Shown here: positions 1-7,692 of the stretch, in pieces
How the letters are laid out: the number at the start of each line of letters is the position of its first letter
Position numbering within the stretch: the stretch's first letter is position 1
Source: a bacterium BMS3Abin14
Lineage (GTDB): Bacteria > BMS3Abin14
Direction: 5' to 3'
Length of the DNA stretch: 64,000 nt
NCBI GenBank assembly: GCA_002897695.1
Contig: BDTG01000019.1
Location: forward strand, 62,001 to 126,000
Made by a program: the position numbers and the translations under genes
The notes under the pieces: generated by a model
What the model was told of the DNA's origin: nothing
The model's input: only the letters and a program-made list of their open reading frames with translations
The model's database searches: none

Positions 1-560
1 CCAAGTCGTTCCACAACATCAAGGGCCTCATCTATTCCCGCCCGAAGCTGGCCGACGAACTCATGGAAAAGCTCGGTGACGCCGTCATCGCCTACCTGAA
101 CGCCCAGATAGCAGCAGGGGCTCAGGCCGTCCAGATCTTCGACACGTGGGGCGGTATTCTGGCCGACCCGGAGTACGTCAGGTTCGCGTTGGACCCGGTA
201 AAGAGGATCGTCGCCGGCCTGGACCGAAAGGACGTGCCTGTTATCTACTACATCAATAATGGCTCCTATCTGGCGCATCACATGGAAGGCCTGAACGTGG
301 ACGTTGTGGGAATAGACTGGCGCCAGGATATCGCTCTGGCCAGAAAAACCTTCGGCAAAGACAAGGCCGTTCAGGGAAACCTGGATCCCACGGTTCTTTT
401 CGCATCACCGGACGAGATCCGGAGGCGCACCCATCACCTGCTGGAAGAGGCGGGCCCCGAACCCGGCCACATTTTTAACCTTGGGCACGGCATAATGCCC
501 CAGACTCCCGTGGAAAACGCCCTTGCCCTGGTGGAGGCGGTTCACGAATTCAGGCGCTGA
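1..560 (+). CDS. hemE: Uroporphyrinogen decarboxylase, 3' part (5' end outside window)
   Basis: HemE decarboxylates the four acetate side chains of uroporphyrinogen III to give coproporphyrinogen III in the cytoplasm. The open frame runs in from the window edge (codons in phase with base 3), so only the C-terminal about 186 residues are seen. Family landmarks are the stretch QIFDTWGGIL, the substrate-pocket segment YINNGSYL, the GIDWRQD segment and the conserved ending NLGHGI before a short C-terminal helix. It lies 6 bp upstream of hemH in the same direction, making a heme operon hemE-hemH-hemG. The truncation is due to the window edge and is not a gene defect. Confidence 0.96.
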   Translation, partial: KSFHNIKGLIYSRPKLADELMEKLGDAVIAYLNAQIAAGAQAVQIFDTWGGILADPEYVRFALDPVKRIVAGLDRKDVPVIYYINNGSYLAHHMEGLNVDVVGIDWRQDIALARKTFGKDKAVQGNLDPTVLFASPDEIRRRTHHLLEEAGPEPGHIFNLGHGIMPQTPVENALALVEAVHEFRR

Positions 561-566
561 CATGCC

Positions 567-1571
567 ATGATATCCCGACCCGGAGGCACCGCAGTCCTTC
601 TGCTCAATATGGGGGGCCCTGACTCGATTCAGGCTGTACGCCCGTTTCTGAAAAATCTCTTTTCCGACCCCGCGATTATCGGTCTGCCCGGTTTTATCCG
701 ACTTCCCCTGGCCGCGTTTCTATCCTCCTCCAGGGCAAAGAGGGTGATTCCGCGATATCGCCTCATCGGCGGCAGAAGCCCCATTGGAGAGATCACCGCC
801 CGTCAGGCCGATTCCATGGCAAAGGCCCTGTCTTCCAGGGGACTGCAGGGAATAGGCCCGATCCTTCCTGCTTTCTCCTATTGGCACCCTTTTATACGGG
901 ATTCGCTTGAAAAGGCTTCCGGCAGCGGCCCTGAAAAACTTCTCGCTATATCCCTGTACCCGCAATATTGCGGGGCCACCACCGGGTCGTGTCTGAGGGA
1001 CCTGGAAGCCGCGGTGGCAAGGTCGCCGTTTGAGGGCAAAGTCAGGGTAATCGACAGGTGGCCGGACCATCCCGGTTACCTCGACGCTCTGGCGTCCACC
1101 ATCAGGGATGCACTGGATCAGATCAGGCCTGAGGAAAGGGACGATGCCGTGGTCCTCTTCTCCGCGCATGGCATACCGGTATCCCTTGCCGACAGGGGCG
1201 ACCCGTATCCAAACGAGATAGCCAGGACTGTTCAGGGGGTTATGGAGAGGCTGGGAAACCGTGCTCACGTTCTGGCGTTCCAGAGCAGGCTGGGACCGGT
1301 CAAATGGCTGGGCCCCGACCTGGGGGAGGCCCTGAAGGACCTGGCGGGAAGGGGCGCTCCTCCGATTGTGGTTGTCCCGGTGTCATTCGTGTCGGATCAC
1401 ATCGAGACCCTGTATGAGCTTGACATCCAGCACCGGGAGATCGCCGGGAACCTGGGTATTTCGACCTATGTTCGGGCTCCGGCGTTAAACACCCGTCCCG
1501 ACTTTATAGAAACATTGGCCAACCTGGCCCAAGAGGCAACGAATGACCGGACCGCAGGAAAAAACACATAG
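567..1571 (+). CDS. hemH: Ferrochelatase
   Basis: Ferrochelatase inserts Fe2+ into a porphyrin to complete heme (or coproheme) synthesis; it is cytosolic or membrane-peripheral. The 334-residue product has the usual family length. It starts with the typical VLLLNMGGPDS strand, carries the metal-binding His in FSAHGIP, and has the second conserved acidic/His patch SFVSDHIETLYELDI. The start lies 6 bp after hemE, and the last 29 bp overlap the start of hemG, which indicates translational coupling. No Cys-rich [2Fe-2S] tail is visible at the C-terminus. Confidence 0.97.
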   Translation: MISRPGGTAVLLLNMGGPDSIQAVRPFLKNLFSDPAIIGLPGFIRLPLAAFLSSSRAKRVIPRYRLIGGRSPIGEITARQADSMAKALSSRGLQGIGPILPAFSYWHPFIRDSLEKASGSGPEKLLAISLYPQYCGATTGSCLRDLEAAVARSPFEGKVRVIDRWPDHPGYLDALASTIRDALDQIRPEERDDAVVLFSAHGIPVSLADRGDPYPNEIARTVQGVMERLGNRAHVLAFQSRLGPVKWLGPDLGEALKDLAGRGAPPIVVVPVSFVSDHIETLYELDIQHREIAGNLGISTYVRAPALNTRPDFIETLANLAQEATNDRTAGKNT

Positions 1572-2976
1572 GGTAGTTGTAATAGGCGGGGGAATCTCAG
1601 GGCTTGCCGCCGCCTACTTCATCCAGAAGGGGTTGCGGGAGACCGGCGCACCTTTTTCGTTGGAACTCGTTGAGAAGGAAGGGCGGGCAGGTGGAAAATT
1701 CACCGCCCGCAGGGAAGGAGGTTTTCTTGTCGAGGGCGGACCCAACGGTTTCCTTGACAGCAAACCGTGGACTCTGGACCTTGCACATGAATTGGGGCTG
1801 GATGAGTCCCTTCTTCCCAGCGATGAGGCCGCAGCCAGGCGTTTCATCTTTTCAAGGGGCAAGCTTCACGAGTTGAAGGCCTCACCCATGGGCTTTTTTA
1901 CCTCCAATCTTCTGTCCGTACCGGGCCGGGTCCGGATCGTCGGGGAACTTTTCGCCCCGGTCACAAAAAAAGACCAGGATACCAGCCTTGCGGAATTCGC
2001 CGTCAGGCGGCTGGGACGTGAGGCTCTGGAACGCATGCTCGATCCCATGGTATCGGGGATCTTTGCGGGCGATCCCGAGAAAATGAGCCTGAGGGCCTGC
2101 TTTCCCCGCATAGCTGAACTGGAGGAAACCTATGGTGGGTTGATCAAAGGCCTGTTTGCTATCGCAGCTGAGAAGAAAAAGGCCAAAAAACGTGGAGAGG
2201 AGGTCATCTCCTCGGGACCTGCCGGACCAGGTGGAGTATTGACATCCTTTAAGGAGGGGATTTCTGTCCTGTCCGACAAGCTGGCCGATGATCTTGGCGA
2301 CTGCCTGCACACTGGAGATGAGGTCGTCACTGTGAACAGGTTCAACGGCAGATGGAAGATCAGGACCAAACGGCGTGATTTCGAAGCAGACACTGTTGTC
2401 CTTGCAACCCCGGCTCATGCCGCGGCCGGAATACTTTCGGGGGTTTCGTCCACGTGTGCGGACATTGTCGCCCGTATCCCCTATTCTCCCATGGCAATCG
2501 TCGGACTGGGCTATGACATCAAAGACCTTGCCGCCCCCCCGAGCGGGTTTGGCTACCTCATTCCGTCCGTGGAACACCGGCGCATCCTCGGGGCGCTCTG
2601 GACCTCCAGCATCTTCCCCGGCCACAGGGCCCCGAAGGGAAAGGTCCTTATACGCGTCATAACCGGAGGGGCCAGGGATCATTCAACCCCTTTGCTGGAT
2701 GAAAGCTCCCTCCTGAAAATTGTCGGATCAGAGATAGAGGGCACGATGGGTTTGACCGCGAAACCTGAGTTTGTAGTAATTCACCGATGGGAAAAGGCCA
2801 TCCCCATGTACACCGTCGGCCACATGGAAAGGCTCAGTCTTGCTGAAGCATCTCTTCCCAAAGGGATTTTTCTTGCCGGCAACGCCTACAGGGGCATCGG
2901 GATCAACGACTGCGTGCGTGAATCGAAGGTTGTGGCTGACAGGGTTGTCAGAGAGGTTACTGGAACCGCAACTTGA
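1543..2976 (+). CDS. hemG: Protoporphyrinogen/coproporphyrinogen oxidase, HemY-type FAD enzyme
   Basis: This FAD enzyme removes six electrons from the porphyrinogen ring ahead of metal insertion. The 477-residue product begins with a dinucleotide-binding fold (VVVIGGGISGLAAAY), then the FAD-contact stretch EKEGRAGGKF and the substrate-domain segment VEGGPNGFLDSKP. It ends with the FAD-contact motif LAGNAYRGIGINDCV. This is the HemY (oxygen-dependent type) family, which deltaproteobacterial databases usually label hemG; which porphyrinogen it prefers cannot be told from sequence. It overlaps hemH by 29 bp and converges on the downstream REC-PilZ gene, overlapping it by 20 bp. Confidence 0.93.
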   Translation: MTGPQEKTHRVVVIGGGISGLAAAYFIQKGLRETGAPFSLELVEKEGRAGGKFTARREGGFLVEGGPNGFLDSKPWTLDLAHELGLDESLLPSDEAAARRFIFSRGKLHELKASPMGFFTSNLLSVPGRVRIVGELFAPVTKKDQDTSLAEFAVRRLGREALERMLDPMVSGIFAGDPEKMSLRACFPRIAELEETYGGLIKGLFAIAAEKKKAKKRGEEVISSGPAGPGGVLTSFKEGISVLSDKLADDLGDCLHTGDEVVTVNRFNGRWKIRTKRRDFEADTVVLATPAHAAAGILSGVSSTCADIVARIPYSPMAIVGLGYDIKDLAAPPSGFGYLIPSVEHRRILGALWTSSIFPGHRAPKGKVLIRVITGGARDHSTPLLDESSLLKIVGSEIEGTMGLTAKPEFVVIHRWEKAIPMYTVGHMERLSLAEASLPKGIFLAGNAYRGIGINDCVRESKVVADRVVREVTGTAT

Positions 2977-3655
2977 AATAATCTGCTATCCTTCCAATGG
3001 TCTCCGGATGTATGATCGCAAATCTCAGGCCAGCCTGCCAGCCGGTCTCGATTCGATGACAAAAGACCACCTGTGCCCCGATGATCAACGGACTCTGGTC
3101 TCCAGGAAGATTGAAGGTCAGTTTGATGATGTCCTTCTCCCTGAGTTCGGATCCCGGGAAAAGCCCGATGCCTCCCTCGCTTATCTCGACTATTTCGCCC
3201 ACCGACTGCTCCGTACCGGTGTCCACGTCCGCCAACAGGCTGCAGGCGACCCTCCTGTATGCCCGTGGATGGGTCTCGATAAGCGCCTGTACCCGCTGGT
3301 AAAGGAGCCTGGGGTCGACAGGTTTTATGAGGTAGTCGTCAATTCCTGCCATGTCGTGGTCGGAGAGGCGATGAATATGCTCCAGCGCCGTGAGAACCAG
3401 GACGGGCAGGTCCGCAAACTCTTTCCGTGAACGGATCTCCAGACGCATGGCCCGGCCATCCATCACCGGCATTACCAGGTCCAGAACCACCAGATCCAGG
3501 GTGCTGTTATTCTGCAGGGCCTTCATCCCTTCCGCTCCATTGGCGGCGGAAACGGTCCTGTACCCAAACCCCTCCAGAAGATCGGTCACCTGATTATTGA
3601 CAAGGGGTGAGTCATCCACAACAAGGATCGTCTTTGCACGGCTTTCAGAGAGCAC
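2957..3655 (-). CDS. Response regulator with N-terminal REC and C-terminal PilZ-like domain
   Basis: Residues 8-125 form a receiver domain with acidic pair D14/D15, phospho-acceptor D59 (LVVLDLVMP), T89 and K111 (IKP). Residues about 130-228 resemble a PilZ domain, a known c-di-GMP-binding fold. The arginine motif is present (R131..R135), but the second motif reads E-x-S-x-x-G (157-162) instead of D/N-x-S-x-x-G, so ligand binding is uncertain. I chose the GTG at 3655 because a GGAGG lies 6 nt upstream inside the end of nth. An ATG at 3673 would add six residues but overlap nth further. The 11-bp overlap with nth implies coupling. The output is unknown: no DNA-binding domain is present. Confidence 0.85.
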   Translation of the reverse strand: MLSESRAKTILVVDDSPLVNNQVTDLLEGFGYRTVSAANGAEGMKALQNNSTLDLVVLDLVMPVMDGRAMRLEIRSRKEFADLPVLVLTALEHIHRLSDHDMAGIDDYLIKPVDPRLLYQRVQALIETHPRAYRRVACSLLADVDTGTEQSVGEIVEISEGGIGLFPGSELREKDIIKLTFNLPGDQSPLIIGAQVVFCHRIETGWQAGLRFAIIHPETIGRIADYFKLRFQ

Positions 3656-4319
3656 GGTCTTCCTCCATCCCACAGGGGCAATCCTCCCCGAAGGGGCACG
3701 CCGGGCACAGGGGCTTGCGCGGCCTGCAGATTTCCCGGCCCAGACGGATCATGTTGAGGTGAACATCAAGATAATCCTTCTCCAAAAAAAACTGCTCCAG
3801 AATTTTATGGGCTCTCACACGGTCTGCACCCGGATCCAGTATACCAAGGCGGCGGCACACACGAAAGATATGGGTATCCACGGGAAAGGCCGGGATTCCG
3901 CATGAGAAAAGGAGGACACACGCGGCGGTTTTCGGGCCGACCCCCTTTAATGAGGTTAACCGTTCACGGGCATCGTCCCTGGAAAGGTGACAAAGATTCC
4001 CAAGACCCTTTCCACCGTTTCCTCCCTCCGGGTCCAGAATATCCACCAGTATGCGCCATATTCTCCTGCTCTTCGTAGGGCCCAGACCAGCTGGAGAAAT
4101 AGCCTTTTCCAAATCCTCGCGGGATGAAGACAGGACATCGCTCCAGCGGGGAAACCGCTCCACAAGCGCGCTGAAGGCCCGATCCCGATTCCGGTCATTG
4201 GTGTTCTGGGAGAGGATGGTCAGGATCAACTCATCCAAGGGAGGCCTTCTGGGGGGCGGTTCGGGGCTACCGAACCTGGCGCTGAGCCGGTTCGAAATGT
4301 AGGCAGGGCCGGGTTTCAC
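3645..4319 (-). CDS. nth: Endonuclease III (DNA glycosylase/AP lyase)
   Basis: Endonuclease III removes oxidised pyrimidines and nicks the abasic site in base-excision repair. The 224-residue product has the helix-hairpin-helix LKGVGPKTA with catalytic Lys130, the catalytic Asp148 in PVDTHIFRV, and a C-terminal [4Fe-4S] motif C198-X6-C205-X2-C208-X5-C214. It is followed by a short extension that contains the ribosome-binding site of the next gene. It sits between the RNase P RNA gene and the REC-PilZ gene on the same strand. The coupling of a repair glycosylase to a signalling protein is probably only positional. Confidence 0.94.
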   Translation of the reverse strand: MKPGPAYISNRLSARFGSPEPPPRRPPLDELILTILSQNTNDRNRDRAFSALVERFPRWSDVLSSSREDLEKAISPAGLGPTKSRRIWRILVDILDPEGGNGGKGLGNLCHLSRDDARERLTSLKGVGPKTAACVLLFSCGIPAFPVDTHIFRVCRRLGILDPGADRVRAHKILEQFFLEKDYLDVHLNMIRLGREICRPRKPLCPACPFGEDCPCGMEEDRAL

Positions 4320-4365
4320 ATTTCAGCCTTTTATGTAACTCCGGGAAAGGCCGGTGGTCAGGAAG

Positions 4366-4754
4366 GCGGAGTGGCCCTGTAAGCCGAGTTCTGTTTCCTC
4401 TTCCGCCGGAGCGTCGGAGGAAGGTGACCATTCATCTGGGACCGCCGTCGCCGACGGCCTCAAGCGGCCTACCCGGAAACTTCGGACGGGTCGCCCTCAA
4501 ACGTTCCCCTATTTGGCCTTGCACCGGATGGGGTTTACCTAGCTGCCGCCGTCACCGACGACACTGGTGAGCTCTTACCTCACCCTTTCACCCTTACCCG
4601 CCATCGCCGGAGCGAGGGCGGGCGGTCTTCTCTCTGCGGCACTCGCCCTGGGGTCACCCCCGGTTCGCGTTACGAACCATCCAACCCTGCGGTGCTCGGA
4701 CTTTCCTCCCGCCCTCGCAAAAGCAATGACGGGCGGTCACCCGGACCACTCCGC
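4366..4754 (-). ncRNA. rnpB: RNase P RNA (bacterial type A)
   Basis: This is the catalytic RNA of RNase P, which matures tRNA 5' ends. Read on the minus strand it contains the canonical 5' core GAGGAAAGTCCGAGCA and the canonical 3' core ACAGAACTCGGCTTACAG, about 330 nt apart. The ends pair as helix P1 (GCGGAGTGG at the 5' side with CCACTCCGC at the 3' side), which sets both boundaries. Several GC-rich hairpins lie between, as expected for P12-P17. The protein partner rnpA is also in this window. Confidence 0.95.
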
Positions 4755-4775
4755 ACGGATATTGTAACTTAAAAC

Positions 4776-4795
4776 GGATGGGTTCGCAAAGAGTC
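4776..4795 (-). repeat. Weak copy of the dispersed intergenic repeat
   Basis: On the minus strand GACTCTTTGCGAACCCATCC matches GACTTTTTGCGAAGCCATCA (complement of the block near 36060) at 16 of 20 bases. It lies between rnpB and the RNase HI gene. Confidence 0.4.
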
Positions 4796-4803
4796 CGTCG
4801 GCT

Positions 4804-5364
4804 CTATAACGCCACACTCCCTTCAGCGTCGACGGCCATATTGGCAAGCTTGTCGGCCTGACGGTTCTTCTCCCTTGGAATATGCATGTAGGATACATTA
4901 TCAAAATGAGCGGCGATTTTTTGTGCCCTGGAGAACAGCTTTTTCAGGTTTGCATTCTTCACCCTGTACTCGCCCGTCATCTGGCGAACGAGGAGCTGGC
5001 TGTCGGATTGGACCAGGATATCCCGCAGTCCGGTTTTTATCGCCAGTTCCAGGCCGTGAATGAGTGCGCTGTATTCGGCCACATTGTTGGTGGCCTTGCC
5101 AAGAAAGACGCCCTCCTGTTTATCCCCGCCTGCCGGCCCCTTCAGGACCACTCCGGCACCGGCCGGGCCCGGGTTTCCTCTGGCGGCTCCGTCAATCATC
5201 AGCACGGCGACAGGGGGCCTGTTTCCCACGGCCACGGCGGCCATTGCAAGTAAATCGGCCAGTTCATTCCTCCCGAGCCCGGGGAACTTTGCCAGCGTCC
5301 TCTCAATGTTCAGGGTCGCCGCAAGTTCCTCGAGAACATGCCTGGGATCAGGATTCGTCGGCAT
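4804..5364 (-). CDS. rnhA: Ribonuclease HI family protein
   Basis: RNase HI cleaves the RNA strand of RNA-DNA hybrids. The RNase H fold occupies roughly residues 53-180. The first catalytic Asp is in MIDGAARGNPGPAGAG, followed by a Glu in NVAEYSAL, an Asp in QSDSQLL and the last Asp in NRQADKLANMA. This is the plant/actinobacterial-like RNase HI subgroup (reverse-transcriptase-like) rather than the E. coli form. An N-terminal region of about 50 residues, partly helical, has no assigned role. It overlaps the end of the zinc-ribbon gene by 17 bp, so the two are probably co-translated. Confidence 0.88.
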   Translation of the reverse strand: MPTNPDPRHVLEELAATLNIERTLAKFPGLGRNELADLLAMAAVAVGNRPPVAVLMIDGAARGNPGPAGAGVVLKGPAGGDKQEGVFLGKATNNVAEYSALIHGLELAIKTGLRDILVQSDSQLLVRQMTGEYRVKNANLKKLFSRAQKIAAHFDNVSYMHIPREKNRQADKLANMAVDAEGSVAL

Positions 5365-6055
5365 ATATTATTCTTCCACAATTAGGGCACTGATGGATAC
5401 TGCCCTGTGCCAGCACCTGGTTGAACAGCTGAGGTGGCACCATCATGAAACAGCCATAACATACCCCTTTTACAAGCTTCACGACCCCCTGGCCGTGATA
5501 TCTGTTGAAAACTTTCTGGTAACGGGAGAGAAGATCCGGGTCGATAAGGCCGGCCTCGACTAACCTAGTCTTTTCGAGATCTTCACGCTGTTTCCTGATG
5601 GCATTCAGCCGTTTCTTTCCATCTTTTTTTACCCGGGCAAGGTTAGCTTTTTCCTCCTCCAGGGCCACCTCCACACCTTCTCTGCTTTCCTCGACAGATG
5701 TCCTGTCCGAACGCAGTTCCTTGACCTCGGCCTCCAGATCGCCCCTTTTTTTCCTGGCGGATTCACCCTCCCGCTGTACGGCCTGGTATTCCCGCTGCGT
5801 TTTGACAATCAGGAGCCTGGATTGAAACCGCCTCGTACTCTCCTTGACCTCTTCGAGCTGTCTGTCGAGCTCCGATATCTGTTCAGACAGACGTGAAAAC
5901 TCAAGATCGATCTCCTCCATGCGGTTCGCTGTCTGTTCTATTTTTCTCTCCGCGGTCTCAATCTCCTGGGGGATTTTCATCTCTTCCGTTATGAATTCAA
6001 CCAGTTTTTCGTCGGTCATCTGCAGATCAACCAACCTGTCCAACATTTTTCTCAC
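5348..6055 (-). CDS. Coiled-coil protein with C-terminal C4 zinc ribbon (zf-RING_7 family)
   Basis: The 235-residue product is a long heptad-rich coiled coil (about residues 10-165), followed by a C4 zinc ribbon made of CYGCF and CPNCGRIIY. This matches the conserved zf-RING_7/DUF family often found next to nif3 and RNase HI in deltaproteobacteria; the biochemical role is not established. The GTG start at 6055 is preceded by GGAGG with 9 nt spacing, a better fit than the ATG three codons later. No membrane segment or signal peptide is visible. Confidence 0.85.
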   Translation of the reverse strand: MRKMLDRLVDLQMTDEKLVEFITEEMKIPQEIETAERKIEQTANRMEEIDLEFSRLSEQISELDRQLEEVKESTRRFQSRLLIVKTQREYQAVQREGESARKKRGDLEAEVKELRSDRTSVEESREGVEVALEEEKANLARVKKDGKKRLNAIRKQREDLEKTRLVEAGLIDPDLLSRYQKVFNRYHGQGVVKLVKGVCYGCFMMVPPQLFNQVLAQGSIHQCPNCGRIIYADES

Positions 6056-6080
6056 TTTTGCTCTCCTCCCGGGTTAATCA

Positions 6081-6130
6081 TGATATGGTCGCAAACAATC
6101 CATTCGTGGCTTTTTGTGAAGTTATCAATC
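6081..6130 (-). repeat. Copy of the dispersed intergenic repeat
   Basis: Read on the minus strand it has AAAAAGCCACGAA, a short spacer and TTTGCGACCATATCA, the same two blocks found at 36176-36238. It lies between the zinc-ribbon gene and the Nif3-like gene and includes the stop codon of the latter. Confidence 0.65.
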
Positions 6131-7274
6131 ACTCCTGTTCCCCTCTGATTCGCCGGGGTTGGGCGGTTAACGTCGTGAATGGATTCTCCTCAACCGCATA
6201 AAGGATCTCTACCGCTTTACCAAGATCTCTGAGCGCTCCATCAAGCAGTTTGCCAAAGCACTCCATACCGTAACGTTCCGGTGCAAAGTGCCCTATATCC
6301 AACAGGGACAAACCAGTTTCCTGCACCCTGCGGGCATCGTGATACCTGACATCGCCGGTGATAAACAGATCGCTGCCTCTGACCAGAGCTTCCTCCATCA
6401 GGGATGCTCCACTCCCTGCGCACAGGGCAACCCTCCTGATAATGGTCCCCTTATTCCCAACCAACCGGACAGCGCTTATACCCAGCTTCTCCCGAAGGGT
6501 CTCGGCCAGATCATCAAGAACCACTTCCGAATCCAGATCCCCAACCAGTCCCAGGCCATTCTTCCCTTTCTGTGGAAACAGGGGATAAAAATCAACTGCT
6601 GGTTCTTCGTATGGATGGGCCTCCCCCAGGGCGTCCATTGTGGACTCGATGTCGCTTTCCTCAATGATGATCTCCAGTCGAACCTCGCGTACCTTTTCAA
6701 GCCGGCCGGCCTTTCCTGCCACAGGATTTGTCCCTTCAGATCCCAGGAATGTACCCTCTCCGATGGTGGTAAAAGAGCATCTTGAATACGATCCTATGGT
6801 TCCATGCCCAAGATTGAATATGGCCTGCCTGACCCGTTCAAGCGCCTCGGCAGGCACAAATGTGACCAGTTTAACCCTGGACGGTTCCGTACTCCCGAAG
6901 GCCTGGACATTACGGAGGGTCAACATCTCAGCCAGGGCCCGGTTGATTCCCCGGGGCGCCGCATCGAGGTTAGTATGGGCGCTGTAAACCGCGATCCTCT
7001 TTTCGATGGCCATGGCCACAGCATGTCCGAACACGGTGTCCAGATCGAGATTTCTTATGGGTTTGTAGAAAAGGGGGTGATGGGTCAAAAGCATGTCGAC
7101 ACCGGAGCTGACGGCCTGTCCTACAGTGTCTGGGCTCGCATCAAGTGCCAGCATAAGCCTGCGGACCTGCCATTCCATGTTCCCGACCTGTAGTCCGATG
7201 GGGTCGTCTGGAAGGGCCATCGAAGGAGGGGCTATCTTCTCGGTCTGTTCTGCTATTTCTCTTACAGTGAGCAC
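6129..7274 (-). CDS. Nif3-like dinuclear metal centre protein (DUF34/YbgI family)
   Basis: Nif3/DUF34 proteins form toroidal hexamers with a two-metal site; their substrate is still debated. The 381-residue product is the long form. The N-terminal half carries the metal ligands (THHPLFY, SAHTNLD). A central inserted domain resembles the PII-like insertion seen in long members, and the C-terminal half carries GDVRYHD and DIGHFAPE. The start is GTG at 7274 with only a weak upstream AAGG. The stop overlaps an intergenic repeat. It forms a three-gene set with the zinc-ribbon and RNase HI genes. Confidence 0.87.
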   Translation of the reverse strand: MLTVREIAEQTEKIAPPSMALPDDPIGLQVGNMEWQVRRLMLALDASPDTVGQAVSSGVDMLLTHHPLFYKPIRNLDLDTVFGHAVAMAIEKRIAVYSAHTNLDAAPRGINRALAEMLTLRNVQAFGSTEPSRVKLVTFVPAEALERVRQAIFNLGHGTIGSYSRCSFTTIGEGTFLGSEGTNPVAGKAGRLEKVREVRLEIIIEESDIESTMDALGEAHPYEEPAVDFYPLFPQKGKNGLGLVGDLDSEVVLDDLAETLREKLGISAVRLVGNKGTIIRRVALCAGSGASLMEEALVRGSDLFITGDVRYHDARRVQETGLSLLDIGHFAPERYGMECFGKLLDGALRDLGKAVEILYAVEENPFTTLTAQPRRIRGEQE

Positions 7275-7300
7275 TTTTCTAATTCATTATCCTTTGTAAC

Positions 7301-7345
7301 GATCCATCCATGGTTTTTTACAAAATCATCAACCATGGTTTCCGG
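7301..7345 (+). repeat. Copy of the dispersed intergenic repeat
   Basis: The 18-mer CCATCCATGGTTTTTTAC (7304-7321) recurs exactly on the other strand at 13757-13774, and the continuation AAAATCATCAA resembles the block at 6111-6127. It lies just upstream of the Nif3-like gene start. Confidence 0.6.
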
Positions 7346-7348
7346 ACA

Positions 7349-7380
7349 ATAAAAAAGGTGCACCTTGTTGAGTGCACCTG
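7349..7380 (-). terminator. Rho-independent terminator downstream of tRNA-CAU
   Basis: On the minus strand an 8-bp stem (AGGTGCAC paired with GTGCACCT, loop of 8 nt) is followed directly by a run of six T and then ATT. It lies about 155 bp downstream of the tRNA and just upstream of the Nif3-like gene. It would end the tRNA transcript, and any read-through from rpoD, before that gene. Confidence 0.75.
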
Positions 7381-7534
7381 TACCGTTTTTACTGAGGAAG
7401 TGGGCCCGTCATTGGCGTTCTTCCGCGCCCCCTCATGGCCTCTCCCGCCGCTGAGCAGGGTTCTCACTCCACCCCCCAACCATGATGCAATGCGCTATGT
7501 CCTCCAAATTTCCGACCTCCCGGAGCCTGTTTTT

Positions 7535-7611
7535 TGGTGGGCCCACTCCGACTCGAACGGAGGACCTACCGGTTATGAGCCGGTGGCTCTAACCAACTGA
7601 GCTATGGGCCC
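7535..7611 (-). tRNA. tRNA with CAU anticodon, probably tRNA-Ile2
   Basis: The 77-nt cloverleaf has a 7-bp acceptor stem (GGGCCCA with TGGGCCC), D-arm TAGCTCAGTTGGTTAGAGC, anticodon stem ACCGG/CCGGT with loop CTCATAA, a T-arm with GTTCGAG, and an encoded CCA end. The anticodon is CAU. The C4-G69 and C5-G68 pairs fit the lysidine-modified tRNA-Ile2 recognised by TilS better than elongator tRNA-Met, but the distinction is an inference. It has its own promoter at 7621-7649. Confidence 0.9.
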
Positions 7612-7620
7612 GAACAGAGA

Positions 7621-7649
7621 TAGCTAACCCTTTTAGCCATGTTTGTCAA
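7621..7649 (-). promoter_or_regulatory. Sigma-70 promoter for the tRNA-CAU gene
   Basis: On the minus strand a consensus -35 TTGACA is followed after exactly 17 nt by a -10 TAGCTA, and the tRNA begins 9 nt after the -10. It lies in the gap between the rpoD stop and the tRNA, so the tRNA does not depend on read-through from rpoD. Confidence 0.75.
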
Positions 7650-7692
7650 TCAGCTTTTAACGACCCGGCAAAAAATTTCACGAGAGTTCCGT

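Noticed and set aside
1-560. hemE appears to lack its N-terminus
   Set aside because: The frame is open to the first base, so it is cut by the window edge rather than truncated.
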